Shown here piece by piece: positions 37,424 to 45,800 of a DNA stretch of 51,826 nucleotides. Source of the stretch: a virus; IMG/VR virus record IMGVR_UViG_3300025010_000080, positions 1-51,826 of that record; one strand, 5' to 3'. The translations under genes were made by a program, and so were the position numbers. The notes under the pieces are model-generated. The model was not told the origin of the DNA, did no database searches, and saw only the letters and a list, made by a program, of their open reading frames with translations. Position 1 is the stretch's first letter, and each line of letters opens with the position of its first letter.

Positions 37424-37565
37424 TAACCTATTAGACAAACTAAAGTGCTCGGTTGGGGCGTGCGACTGGGAATATATTAGTGACTATTACGACGGCGATT
37501 CCGGATATAGTTTTGGTAAGCATTATAAATGGGTAGCGCATGATGGGAGAGTATGGATTCATTAG
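37410..37565 (+). CDS. Small unknown protein (51 residues)
   Basis: ATG 37410 opens 51 codons overlapping the end of the previous gene: MRIIDNLLDKLKCSVGACDW, an acidic YISDYYDGDSGYSFG stretch and the end GRVWIH. AGGAAAG upstream is a modest ribosome site. It fills exactly the gap to the next ribosome site, and the aromatic, acidic composition looks coding. No family recognised. Confidence 0.5.
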   Translation: MRIIDNLLDKLKCSVGACDWEYISDYYDGDSGYSFGKHYKWVAHDGRVWIH

Positions 37566-37577
37566 GAGGGAATAACG

Positions 37578-37946
37578 ATGGCCTCTGGGATTAAAATTAA
37601 TGAGGAGAAAGCAACTAAATTGTGGCAGGACGGACTCCTCGATAGAGATATTGCTAGGATACTAAAATGTCGAGAAAGCAGTATCTGGAACTGGCGTAAG
37701 AAGCGTGGTATGAGTAGTAATAAAAATGTTTTTGATCGGAAAGAGGTACGAAACACGTTAATGATTAGTGAAAATTATATATTTAACATCGGAATAGACA
37801 TTAACGGTCATCAAGCTATATTAACCATTGCCAAGTATGTTGGCTCAAAAATGGTAATCGTGAACACTCTGACCGGCGAGGAAGCCGTGTCTTTGTACGA
37901 GGAAATGACCGATACGAAACTTGAAAGGGGAAATAAAAATGTTTAA
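37578..37946 (+). CDS. Helix-turn-helix DNA-binding protein
   Basis: A 122-residue protein with GGAGGG before ATG 37578. Residues ~8-45 fit a resolvase-type helix-turn-helix (KATKLWQDGLLDRDIARILK then CRESSIWNWRKKRG). The C-terminal half is a small alpha/beta domain (NIGIDINGHQAILTIAKYVG). It could act on phage promoters, and is a candidate for the factor that reads the 14-bp island box; that link is an inference only. It overlaps the next gene by eight bases. Confidence 0.65.
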   Translation: MASGIKINEEKATKLWQDGLLDRDIARILKCRESSIWNWRKKRGMSSNKNVFDRKEVRNTLMISENYIFNIGIDINGHQAILTIAKYVGSKMVIVNTLTGEEAVSLYEEMTDTKLERGNKNV

Positions 37947-38850
37947 ACTTGTAGTATTAAAAACCGTATTTAACCGTACGACAGGACGTAGCCTCCTGCT
38001 TCTAAAAAAACACAGCCCAGAGATCTTGATGGGGGTTGGTGTTATTGGGACTGTAGTTAGCACCGTTATGGCTTGTAAGGCTACATTAAAGGCTGAGGAT
38101 ATTATTGTTGAGGCTAAAGAGAAGCTTGAGAAGGTTAAACACGTTAACGAGACAGTCGATAAAGAGAAATACACAGAACTCGATTACAAGAAAGATCTGA
38201 CTGTTGTGTACGCTCAAACAGCCGTGGACTTTATTAAACTCTATGGACCATCATTAGTAATTGGCTTGTCTGCTATCGGATGTATGCTCAGTGCTCACGG
38301 GATTATGCGGAAACGTAATCTCGCTATAATAGCAGCGTATAAGGCTGTTGAGGAAAGCTTTGCTAAATATCGTAAGCGTGTTGTAGAAGATTGGGGAATC
38401 GAGAAGGATTTTGAATACAAGAATGGTATCCGGCATACACTGGTTAATGAACTTGATGATGAAGGCAAGCCTACTGAAAAGATCAATGTGGTAACGACGC
38501 AAGATCCAAATGGGTATAGTCAATACGCTCGATTCTTTGATGAGGCCAGTACTCAATGGCAGAAACTCCCTGAGTACAATCAGATGTTCCTAAAATGTCA
38601 ACAGAACCATGCTAATGATCTTTTGCATTCTCGTGGGCATGTCTTCTTGAATGAGATATACGATATGATTGGCGTACCTAGATCTAAAGAAGGTGCTGTT
38701 GTTGGTTGGGTTAGAGGTGCTGGTGATGATTTTGTAGACTTTGGTATATTCACTAACGACAACGAACGGGTACGTGACTTCGTGAACGGGTATAATCGTA
38801 GTATTCTGCTCGACTTCAATGTTGACGGGGTTATATACGACTTGATTTGA
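37939..38850 (+). CDS. DUF6353 family membrane protein (copy 2)
   Basis: A 303-residue protein from ATG 37939 (GAAAGGGG upstream). Hydrophobic spans at ~24-44 (HSPEILMGVGVIGTVVSTVM) and ~100-120 (LVIGLSAIGCMLSAHGIM) are separated by charged helix. The C-terminal part has HVFLNEIYDMIG and GWVRG. It is a paralogue of the 32547 product. The two may form a heteromer in the membrane. The following 122 bases to the next gene hold no gene that I can support. Confidence 0.75.
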   Translation: MFKLVVLKTVFNRTTGRSLLLLKKHSPEILMGVGVIGTVVSTVMACKATLKAEDIIVEAKEKLEKVKHVNETVDKEKYTELDYKKDLTVVYAQTAVDFIKLYGPSLVIGLSAIGCMLSAHGIMRKRNLAIIAAYKAVEESFAKYRKRVVEDWGIEKDFEYKNGIRHTLVNELDDEGKPTEKINVVTTQDPNGYSQYARFFDEASTQWQKLPEYNQMFLKCQQNHANDLLHSRGHVFLNEIYDMIGVPRSKEGAVVGWVRGAGDDFVDFGIFTNDNERVRDFVNGYNRSILLDFNVDGVIYDLI

Positions 38851-38972
38851 CTACGAGACGGATTCAATGCGGTTGGTTCGGGATATTTTGCGCAGGATGT
38901 CTTGAACTACCCGCATTTGTATTCGTATGATAATGGATGTTTGAATGAGAGAGTTGTTAAGGGGGATTTGAG

Positions 38973-39323
38973 ATGAAAGTGAAAATTGGATCGACTATCC
39001 ACGATAGTAACAACGAACCAATCATGGTTATTCTAAATGAGGAAGAGAAGAAATTGGTACGCAACATGGGGGATCAATATAAGTTTTGTTCTTATCCCCA
39101 TAAGCATGACGTCGATGCTGTTGCAAAGTTTATGAACGATGACCCGATTATTCATAGAGTTAAACTAGAAATTACGTTAAATGATATACTTAAATATGAT
39201 TCTAATCCAAATCACGTATGGACGGAATTAACTAAGGCAGGATTTAATATGCGTGAGAATATAGACGTTTCTCGAAATATTGAGACCGGTGCTTATATTT
39301 ATACGCAGGAGGTTTTAAAATGA
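38973..39323 (+). CDS. Unknown protein
   Basis: A 116-residue protein with AAGGGGG before ATG 38973 (MKVKIGSTIHDSNNEPIMVI, then EEEKKLVRNMGDQYKFCSYP). It looks soluble and alpha/beta. Its stop overlaps the next start by four bases. No family recognised. Confidence 0.6.
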   Translation: MKVKIGSTIHDSNNEPIMVILNEEEKKLVRNMGDQYKFCSYPHKHDVDAVAKFMNDDPIIHRVKLEITLNDILKYDSNPNHVWTELTKAGFNMRENIDVSRNIETGAYIYTQEVLK

Positions 39324-39679
39324 CACCGAAAGAAGTATCCGAGAAGTTAAGAGTTGTTGCTGTAAAACATTGGGGATTAATTATCGACGACGATGGACTT
39401 TGTATATCTCGTATGGCTACGGATGCCGCTGACACTATTGATTCTTTACAGGCTTTTGTTGATCATATTACATCTCTACCTAGTTGTAATTCTTGTGATA
39501 TACTTGCTTCAGGCTGTATAGGTAGACCCGCTATCGGAGAATCCGTCAGGTATAATTGTCCGTGGTATAGCGGGCCTGATAGGGTTGGTGAATCAGCCGT
39601 TGCTGTAGCGAATCTTAAGAATCAATTAAAACAAAGAGTTAATTTGATATTTGGGGCTCCAAAGACCTTGTTGGATTAA
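39320..39679 (+). CDS. Unknown cysteine-containing protein
   Basis: A 119-residue protein with an ACGCAGGAGG site before ATG 39320. A helical N-terminus (TPKEVSEKLRVVAVKHWG, TDAADTIDSLQAFVDH) leads to a cysteine cluster (CNSC, C66, C80) that may bind metal, and a helical end. The layout resembles small phage proteins with a zinc knuckle, but no function can be assigned. Confidence 0.55.
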   Translation: MTPKEVSEKLRVVAVKHWGLIIDDDGLCISRMATDAADTIDSLQAFVDHITSLPSCNSCDILASGCIGRPAIGESVRYNCPWYSGPDRVGESAVAVANLKNQLKQRVNLIFGAPKTLLD

Positions 39680-39683
39680 CCAT

Positions 39684-39887
39684 ATGTTCGACGTACGTGA
39701 ACTTTATTATGATCCTGAAACTAATTTGATGACGGACGAATGTGGGTTTATGGTGTTTGATATATTTAACATTATAGACCCTAATGCTTTGTATTTGTTC
39801 AAACGAAACAAGCAGCACACGTCTACGTGGAACAAATTTGGCGATCTTGTGGTTATGTATTACGGGGAATTTAGCTCAGAATTTTAA
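39684..39887 (+). CDS. Small unknown protein
   Basis: A 67-residue acidic, aromatic-rich protein from ATG 39684 (MFDVRELYYDPETNLMTDEC, then IIDPNALYLFKRN). No strong ribosome site is seen, and translation may depend on the gene ending five bases upstream. Soluble, unknown. Confidence 0.5.
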   Translation: MFDVRELYYDPETNLMTDECGFMVFDIFNIIDPNALYLFKRNKQHTSTWNKFGDLVVMYYGEFSSEF

Positions 39888-39904
39888 TTTGGAGGTAGAA
39901 AAGA

Positions 39905-40489
39905 ATGAATATTAATTTGGTAAAAGGTCTTGTTATATTTATGGTTGGTTTTGGTCTTGGGGCGGTTGCCGCTAAGATGGCGCTTAAGCGTGAGTACGAG
40001 GAGCTTGTGCAGGAAGAGGTTGAGTCTTTGAGGGAGACCGCTGCACGGAGGAAGGGTCTTCGTGACGAGAAGGAAGAGGTTGTTGACGTCAAAAAGACGG
40101 CTAAAGAAATCCATAAAAAATTAGCTAAAAGATACGGCGGCTCTGATAGGGAACAACAGGAGTTGTCGGAGATAGAGCAGAATTACGGAAATCACCCAAC
40201 CGACGGAACTCCTTACGCCATATCTCTCGAAGAGTTCTCGGAGGAGATGGATCACTTTGAGAAGTCGACTATTTATTATTACGACGAAGATGACACTCTT
40301 GCTGACGAACAAGAGGAAATGATTCAGGATGTTCTTGCTATTATTGGACCGTCTGTCTTGGATCACCTCCAACAAGCGAAGTCTGATGTAGTCTACGTAC
40401 GTAATGAAAAGATGCAGATTGACTACGAAATTATCGTGTTGGATAAGAGTTATGCGCAGACCGTTTCAGGCATTATACCAGAGGAGTAA
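39905..40489 (+). CDS. Membrane-anchored conserved phage protein
   Basis: A 194-residue protein with one N-terminal membrane helix (~6-24, GLVIFMVGFGLGAVAAKM) followed by a long charged helix and a C-terminal domain: ISLEEFSEEMDHFEKSTIYYYD, EDDTLADEQEEMIQDV and VYVRNEKMQIDYEIIVLDKS. I recognise the last part as widely conserved in Firmicutes phages, without known function. GGAGG precedes ATG 39905. The stop overlaps the region of the next start. Confidence 0.7.
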   Translation: MNINLVKGLVIFMVGFGLGAVAAKMALKREYEELVQEEVESLRETAARRKGLRDEKEEVVDVKKTAKEIHKKLAKRYGGSDREQQELSEIEQNYGNHPTDGTPYAISLEEFSEEMDHFEKSTIYYYDEDDTLADEQEEMIQDVLAIIGPSVLDHLQQAKSDVVYVRNEKMQIDYEIIVLDKSYAQTVSGIIPEE

Positions 40490-40497
40490 TGATTAGT

Positions 40498-41097
40498 ATG
40501 GAGCAAGAAGTACCTATTCAGATGTCTGATGCCGCTATGGAGAACATGTATTACTTCTGGCTTTGCGATCTTATTAAGGTTAATAAGCCAGATCAAAGTT
40601 ATTTTCTTCTTGTGAAATCTTTGTATGATAAAGTGTTTACTTGGACGGTGCCGAACGATGACAACCGATTGTTTGAGGGTAGGCAGTTACGAGAAAGATT
40701 TTGTGAGGAGAATGAGATAGATTACATCTATAGTCGTCGTTATGCTTGGTTCGTGAAGGACGTTTCGGCGTTAGAAGTTATCATAGCTTTAGCTGATAGA
40801 TGCGAAAGTATAATGATCGATCAGTGTGATAATACCCCGATGAGAGACTGGTTTTGGATGATGATGACAAATTCTGGGTTGGATAAGTTCACGGATGAGG
40901 CCTATTATTACTTGAATGGGGCGGCTGAAGTGGACTTAATTTTGACTAAAATCATCGATCGAGGGTATAGTAGAAGGGGTGTTGGGGGTCTATTTCCTTT
41001 GAAATATTATAAGAAAGACCAACGAAAAGTGGAACTTTGGTATCAAATGCATTCATATTTGATTGAAAATTACTATGTTGATGGAGTAATTATGTGA
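40498..41097 (+). CDS. Conserved phage protein of unknown function
   Basis: A 199-residue helical protein. I choose ATG 40498, 11 bases after AGAGGAG, over ATG 40489, which is only two bases from it. NTPMRDWFWMMMTNSGLDKF (~124-143) is a conserved phrase in many phage proteins near the replication genes. Its 3' end carries the first of the GTGACACTT repeats of the origin-like region. Confidence 0.65.
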   Translation: MEQEVPIQMSDAAMENMYYFWLCDLIKVNKPDQSYFLLVKSLYDKVFTWTVPNDDNRLFEGRQLRERFCEENEIDYIYSRRYAWFVKDVSALEVIIALADRCESIMIDQCDNTPMRDWFWMMMTNSGLDKFTDEAYYYLNGAAEVDLILTKIIDRGYSRRGVGGLFPLKYYKKDQRKVELWYQMHSYLIENYYVDGVIM

Positions 41098-41334
41098 CAC
41101 TTGTTACACTTTTGAAAAAGTTTTTGACGAGTATTTTTTTATTTTTAGAAAAGTGTGACGAATAAGTGTCACACTGTGACACTTTTGTGACACTTTTGAA
41201 AACCCTGCAGCCTTAGGGCCATGCGGGTTCCAGGGTTTTTGTGACACTTGTTACACTTTTTTTCTATACTTTATATAGAAAAGTAATAATATATAAGAGT
41301 TTATAAAGTGTCACAAAAACGTCACAAGTGTCAC
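41094..41334 (+). repeat. Iteron cluster, putative replication origin
   Basis: The 9-mer AAGTGTCAC or its reverse complement GTGACACTT occurs at 41094, 41164, 41176, 41187, 41241, 41306 and 41326, with one-base variants at 41151 and 41250 and further near-matches. The copies form two clusters around a hairpin. The right half is AT-rich (TATACTTTATATAGAAAAGTAATAATATATAAG). Placement directly before the helicase-primase-polymerase gene suits an initiator-binding origin or operator. Confidence 0.65.
41199..41240 (+). terminator. Terminator-like hairpin inside the iteron region
   Basis: AAAACCCTG (41199-41207) pairs perfectly with CAGGGTTTT (41231-41239), followed by T. The symmetric A and T flanks allow termination in both directions. 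It could also be a structural part of the origin. Confidence 0.65.
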
Positions 41335-41359
41335 AGACGTTTTGAGAGGAGATTCCAAT

Positions 41360-44300
41360 GTGGATTTTTACCAAATCAAGGAGAGGAGTACTAAGAACGG
41401 CGTCATAGAAATATATCCAGATTTTAAGGTATGCCGATCAAAAGATTTAATGGTTAGGGGAAGATCGTTCTACGCCATATGGGACGAAGGACGGGGGCTA
41501 TGGTCTACTGACGAATATGACGTACAAAGACTCGTTGACGCCGATCTTATGGCTTATCGAGAAAAGCTAGTAGTAAACACTTCTGGTATGGTTCAGGTTA
41601 AATTAATGAGTGACTTCTCTAGTAAGTCCTGGGTGGATTTTAAAAGTTACATGAGTCATATTTCAGATAGCTCAATTCAATTAGATACCAAACTAACTTT
41701 TTCAAATACAGATGTAAAGAAGAAAGACTACGTAAGTCGAAGATTGAGTTATCCATTAGAGGAGGGTAAATATGGAGCGTTTGACGAACTTATCGGAGTT
41801 TTATATGACCCAGAAGAACGCGCAAAGATTGAGTGGGCTATTGGCGCAGTTGTGTCGGGCGATGCAAAAGATATCCAAAAGTTTCTTGTCTTTTATGGCG
41901 AAGCTGGAGCCGGTAAATCCACCATCCTTAATATTATCCAACAATTATTCTTGGGATATTATACGACGTTCGAAGCGAAGGCGCTCACGTCGTCAGGTAA
42001 CGCATTTGCGACCGAAGTGTTCAAAGCGAACCCACTTGTCGCAATACAACATGATGGTGACCTGTCGAAGATTGAAGATAATACGAAACTTAACTCGATC
42101 ATTTCTCACGAAGAAATGACAATGAATGAGAAGTATAAACCCTCCTACATGGCTAGGGTGAACTGCTTCTTATTTATGGCCACTAATCGCCCAGTAAAGA
42201 TTACTGACGCTAAGTCTGGAATTATTCGTAGATTGATCGACGTTAAGCCTTCTGGTAGGAAGCTACCTTCGAATAAGTATCACTCATTAATGTCTCAGAT
42301 CGATTTTGAGTTGGGCGGTATCGCTAACCATTGTCTCGATGTGTATAGAGAGATGGGTAAGAACTATTATTCGGCTTATCGCCCACTTGATATGATACTT
42401 CAAACTGACGTGTTCTTCAATTTTGTGGAGTCTAATTATGACACGTTCAAATCACAAGACAGCGCAACTTTATCTCAAGCTTATGAGATGTATAAAACTT
42501 ATTGCTCCGACTCACTAATTGAGTACAAGGCGCCAAGACATAAATTCAGGGAAGAGTTTAAGAATTACTTTGCTAGTTTCTCGGAGGTTGCCCGCGTTGA
42601 TGGAGCACAAATAAGGAGTTATTACTCTGGGTTCTTATCTAGTAAATTTATAACTGCTGTAGCACCAAAAGAAGAAACGTTAAACTCGTTAGTTCTCGAT
42701 TGTGTTGAGTCATTGTTTGACGATGTATGCTGTAGTTGTCCAGCCCAATACGCTAGTTCAACTGATAAACCAATTATGAAGTGGGCAGAAGTCGGAACTA
42801 CCTTATCCCAAATAAACACAAGTAAACTTCATTATGTTAAAGTCCCAGAGAATCATATTGTTATAGATTTTGATTTGAAGGATAATAATGGCGAGAAATC
42901 TATCGAAAAGAATATCGAAGCGGCTAGTAAATGGCCAGCTACATATGCTGAATTTAGTAAAAGTGGCGGTGGCCTACATCTGCATTATATTTATGACGGT
43001 GATACCAATAAACTTAGTCGGGTATATTCGGAAGGAATAGAAATTAAAGTATCTGTTGGTGATGGTTCGCTGAGAAGAAAACTGAGTAAGTGCAACAATA
43101 TACCAATAGCCACTATAAATTCTGGATTACCATTTAGGGAGGAAAAGATGATTAACTTTGACGCGGTAAAGAGTGAAAAGTCACTTCGCGAATTGTTAAA
43201 GCGAAACCTCAATAAGGAGATTCATCCAGGAACTAAGCCTAGTATCGATTTTATCCATAAAATTTTAGGGGACAGTTACGAGTCGGGGCTTAGGTATGAC
43301 GTTACTGACATGCGACCTCGTATTCTAGCTTTTGCTAACAATAGTCATAACCAAGCAGACTATTGCATCAAGTTAGTATCCAAGATGCAGTTCAAATCAG
43401 AAGAAGCTAGTGTATCACCAGAAGCTTATGAGAAAGATGAATTGGTATTCTTTGATGTTGAGGTGTTTCCAAATCTATTTGTGGTCGTTTGGAAATTCAA
43501 AGGTAAAGATAAAGAAAAAGTAAAAATGATTAATCCATCTCCTACGGCTATCGAAGAACTCATGAAACTTAGGCTTATAGGATTTAACTGTAGAAGATAT
43601 GATAACCATATTTTGTATGGAGCATACATCGGTCTTAATAATCAACAGTTATACCAATTAAGTCAACGGATTATCAGTGGTAGTAAAAATGCCATGTTCG
43701 GCGAAGCTTATAACATATCATATACCGACGTTTATGATTTTGCGTCAGCAGGAAACAAGATGAGTCTTAAGAAATGGGAAATCAAACTTGATATACACCA
43801 TCAGGAGTTAGGTCTTCCATGGGATAAGGAAGTCCCAGAAGCAAAATGGGAAATAGTCGCTGATTATTGCGGAAACGACGTCGATGCCACAGAAGACACT
43901 TTTAATCACTTGGCTGGCGACTGGGCCGTAAGACAAATTCTTGCGGAATTAAGTGGTCTAACTGTAAATGACACAACGAATCAGCACACCATAAAGATTG
44001 TATTCGGAAATAACAAACACCCACAGGACGAATTGGTATACACGGATTTGAGTGTTATGTTTCCTGGATACGAGTTTAAAAATGGTAAAAGCTATTACCG
44101 AGGAATCGAAGTTGGAGAAGGCGGTTATGTTCATGGCGAACCTGGAATGTATATAAATTCTCCAGTTGCAGACGTAGCCTCAATCCATCCAACTAGTGTG
44201 GAAGAATTAAACTTACTTGGTCCATATACTAAAAACTACAGTGAACTTAAACAAGGGCGAATAGCTATCAAACATAAAGATTTTGATACATTAATGACGC

Positions 44301-45286
44301 TGTTAAGTGGTCGTCTTATTCCGTTCATAGAAAACGCACTTAGCGATAATCCTAGATTCACTTTAAAAGATGTGTCTAATGGGTTAAAAACTGCGCTTAA
44401 TTCTGCTTATGGATTAACCTCGGCTAAATTTGATAATCCATTTAGAGATCCTCGAAATGTGGATAACATTGTTGCTAAACGCGGAGCACTATTTATGATT
44501 GACCTTCAATTCGCGGTCCAAGAGAAAGGATTTCAGGTTGCCCATATTAAGACCGACTCTATTAAGATTCCAAATGCTACAGATGAAATAATGGAATTTG
44601 TTATAGAGTTTGGTAAGAAATATGGGTATAATTTTGAGATCGAAGATATCTATAGTCGCTTCTGTCTCGTAAACGACGCAGTATATATTGCTCGAATTGA
44701 TGATTGGGAAAATAGCAAAGACAAGGATTTGATAAGAGCAAACGGATGGACCGCAACTGGAGCTCAATTCGCTCATCCATATGTATTTAAGACCTTGTTT
44801 AGTAAAGAGCCAATCACATTCAAAGATATGCGCGAAACCAAATCGGTAACTACTGCTATATATCTTGATATGAATGAGGGGCTTAAGGAAGACGAACATG
44901 AGTATCATTTCGTAGGAAAAGTTGGATCATTCTGTCCAATCAAACCTGGTAGAGGAGGGGGAGTGTTACTTCGCGAGAAAGAAGATAAGTATTATGCGGT
45001 CTCAGGTAGTAAGGGATATCGATGGCTTGAAGCTGAGGTTGTGGAGACTCTAGGAAAACAAGAGGATGTTGATCGCTCATATTATAAGTCATTGGTCGAC
45101 GATGCTGTAGCAAACATTTCAAAGTTTGGAGATTTCGAATGGTTCGTTTCGGAAGATGCTGAATATGGATGGCCAGAGTGTAACTTAAATGGTCGCTCAA
45201 CTATATGTTCAGAATGTGAGAATTGGATTAATGAGCCATCAAAACCAACCGAATGTAAACTGGGATTCGATTGTATGCCGTTTTGA
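41360..45286 (+). CDS. SF3 helicase - AEP-type primase - family B DNA polymerase fusion
   Basis: A 1308-residue protein from GTG 41360, eight bases after AGAGGAG; the ATG overlapping it is out of frame. SF3/D5-like helicase: Walker A GEAGAGKST (180-188), HDGDL (~228-232) and FLFMATNRP (~270). Archaeo-eukaryotic primase-like motifs: IDFDLKD with D503 and D505, GGGLHLHY with H540/H542, and a later EIKV. Polymerase B exonuclease: FFDVEVF with D699/E701, FNCRRYDNHILY, and YCGNDVDA with D840. Polymerase motifs: A D938-VASIHP, B LNSAYG (~1012-1018), C KTDS with D1066. A C-terminal cysteine cluster (CSEC, CKLGFDC) may bind zinc. One polypeptide could unwind, prime and copy DNA. The motifs are seen directly; joint activity is inferred. 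Confidence 0.85.
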   Translation: MDFYQIKERSTKNGVIEIYPDFKVCRSKDLMVRGRSFYAIWDEGRGLWSTDEYDVQRLVDADLMAYREKLVVNTSGMVQVKLMSDFSSKSWVDFKSYMSHISDSSIQLDTKLTFSNTDVKKKDYVSRRLSYPLEEGKYGAFDELIGVLYDPEERAKIEWAIGAVVSGDAKDIQKFLVFYGEAGAGKSTILNIIQQLFLGYYTTFEAKALTSSGNAFATEVFKANPLVAIQHDGDLSKIEDNTKLNSIISHEEMTMNEKYKPSYMARVNCFLFMATNRPVKITDAKSGIIRRLIDVKPSGRKLPSNKYHSLMSQIDFELGGIANHCLDVYREMGKNYYSAYRPLDMILQTDVFFNFVESNYDTFKSQDSATLSQAYEMYKTYCSDSLIEYKAPRHKFREEFKNYFASFSEVARVDGAQIRSYYSGFLSSKFITAVAPKEETLNSLVLDCVESLFDDVCCSCPAQYASSTDKPIMKWAEVGTTLSQINTSKLHYVKVPENHIVIDFDLKDNNGEKSIEKNIEAASKWPATYAEFSKSGGGLHLHYIYDGDTNKLSRVYSEGIEIKVSVGDGSLRRKLSKCNNIPIATINSGLPFREEKMINFDAVKSEKSLRELLKRNLNKEIHPGTKPSIDFIHKILGDSYESGLRYDVTDMRPRILAFANNSHNQADYCIKLVSKMQFKSEEASVSPEAYEKDELVFFDVEVFPNLFVVVWKFKGKDKEKVKMINPSPTAIEELMKLRLIGFNCRRYDNHILYGAYIGLNNQQLYQLSQRIISGSKNAMFGEAYNISYTDVYDFASAGNKMSLKKWEIKLDIHHQELGLPWDKEVPEAKWEIVADYCGNDVDATEDTFNHLAGDWAVRQILAELSGLTVNDTTNQHTIKIVFGNNKHPQDELVYTDLSVMFPGYEFKNGKSYYRGIEVGEGGYVHGEPGMYINSPVADVASIHPTSVEELNLLGPYTKNYSELKQGRIAIKHKDFDTLMTLLSGRLIPFIENALSDNPRFTLKDVSNGLKTALNSAYGLTSAKFDNPFRDPRNVDNIVAKRGALFMIDLQFAVQEKGFQVAHIKTDSIKIPNATDEIMEFVIEFGKKYGYNFEIEDIYSRFCLVNDAVYIARIDDWENSKDKDLIRANGWTATGAQFAHPYVFKTLFSKEPITFKDMRETKSVTTAIYLDMNEGLKEDEHEYHFVGKVGSFCPIKPGRGGGVLLREKEDKYYAVSGSKGYRWLEAEVVETLGKQEDVDRSYYKSLVDDAVANISKFGDFEWFVSEDAEYGWPECNLNGRSTICSECENWINEPSKPTECKLGFDCMPF

Positions 45287-45299
45287 GAGGAGTATTAAA

Positions 45300-45467
45300 T
45301 TGGAATGCGGAGTAGAGAAACAACGAGACGCTAATGGGTTCTGTTTAGAATGTCAAATCAAACATGAAATGCCGTATTATTTCTGTTGTTTAGACGAATG
45401 TGGAGAACATGAGTTTTGTAAAGGTTGCACATCCGGTGTTTATTTGAAAGGGGAATCAGCATGTTAA
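45300..45467 (+). CDS. Small cysteine-rich (zinc-binding) protein with TTG start
   Basis: 55 codons from TTG 45300, which follows GAGAGGAG at good distance. Nine cysteines (C3, CLEC, CC, C34, CKGC, C55) suggest one or two zinc sites. The longer frame starting at 45189 lies inside the polymerase gene and is rejected. It is coupled to the polymerase upstream and overlaps the next start by seven bases. Function unknown. Confidence 0.6.
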   Translation: MECGVEKQRDANGFCLECQIKHEMPYYFCCLDECGEHEFCKGCTSGVYLKGESAC

Positions 45468-45763
45468 TAACAATCGTTAGTTCGAAGAAACATGATAAAG
45501 AAATTGAAGAGCAGCATCGTAAACTAACACAGGAACATCACGTTGTGCTGACTCCAGTTAAAATTAATCATTACGCTGATAAATTAATTGTGTCAGAAGA
45601 CCAATTAATGACTTTGCATAAAACCAAAATAGACATTTGCGATAAGGTTTTAGTTTTAAATGTTAACGGTTATATTGGACGAGCTATGTGTGAGGAAATA
45701 GGTTATGCCATAACTCACGGAAAAACTGTTGAATATTTAGAACCGTTACCTAAATTCATTTAA
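45461..45763 (+). CDS. DUF4406 / nucleoside 2-deoxyribosyltransferase-like protein
   Basis: A 100-residue protein from ATG 45461 (GAAAGGGG upstream). LITIVSSKKHDKEIEEQHRK, HVVLTPVKINHY and LHKTKIDICDKVLVLNVNGYIG follow the pattern of nucleoside deoxyribosyltransferase-like proteins (strand, glycine/serine loop, D-x-VLVLNVNGYIG, then EIGYAITHGK). It is a second, distant relative of the 26545 product. It may salvage or edit nucleotides or bind a nucleotide signal. Confidence 0.65.
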   Translation: MLITIVSSKKHDKEIEEQHRKLTQEHHVVLTPVKINHYADKLIVSEDQLMTLHKTKIDICDKVLVLNVNGYIGRAMCEEIGYAITHGKTVEYLEPLPKFI

Positions 45764-45800
45764 AATTAAACTGGTGTTAATTTGAAAGGGGAAAATTGTA

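Noticed and set aside
41094-41334. GTGACACTT repeats considered as CRISPR repeats
   Set aside because: The repeats are only nine bases, occur in both orientations and have no uniform spacers; iterons explain them better.
26545-45763. A 2-aminoadenine (Z-genome) or other base-modification system
   Set aside because: No PurZ-like, DatZ-like or hydroxymethylase gene was seen; the nucleotide genes fit dTMP and dNTP supply.
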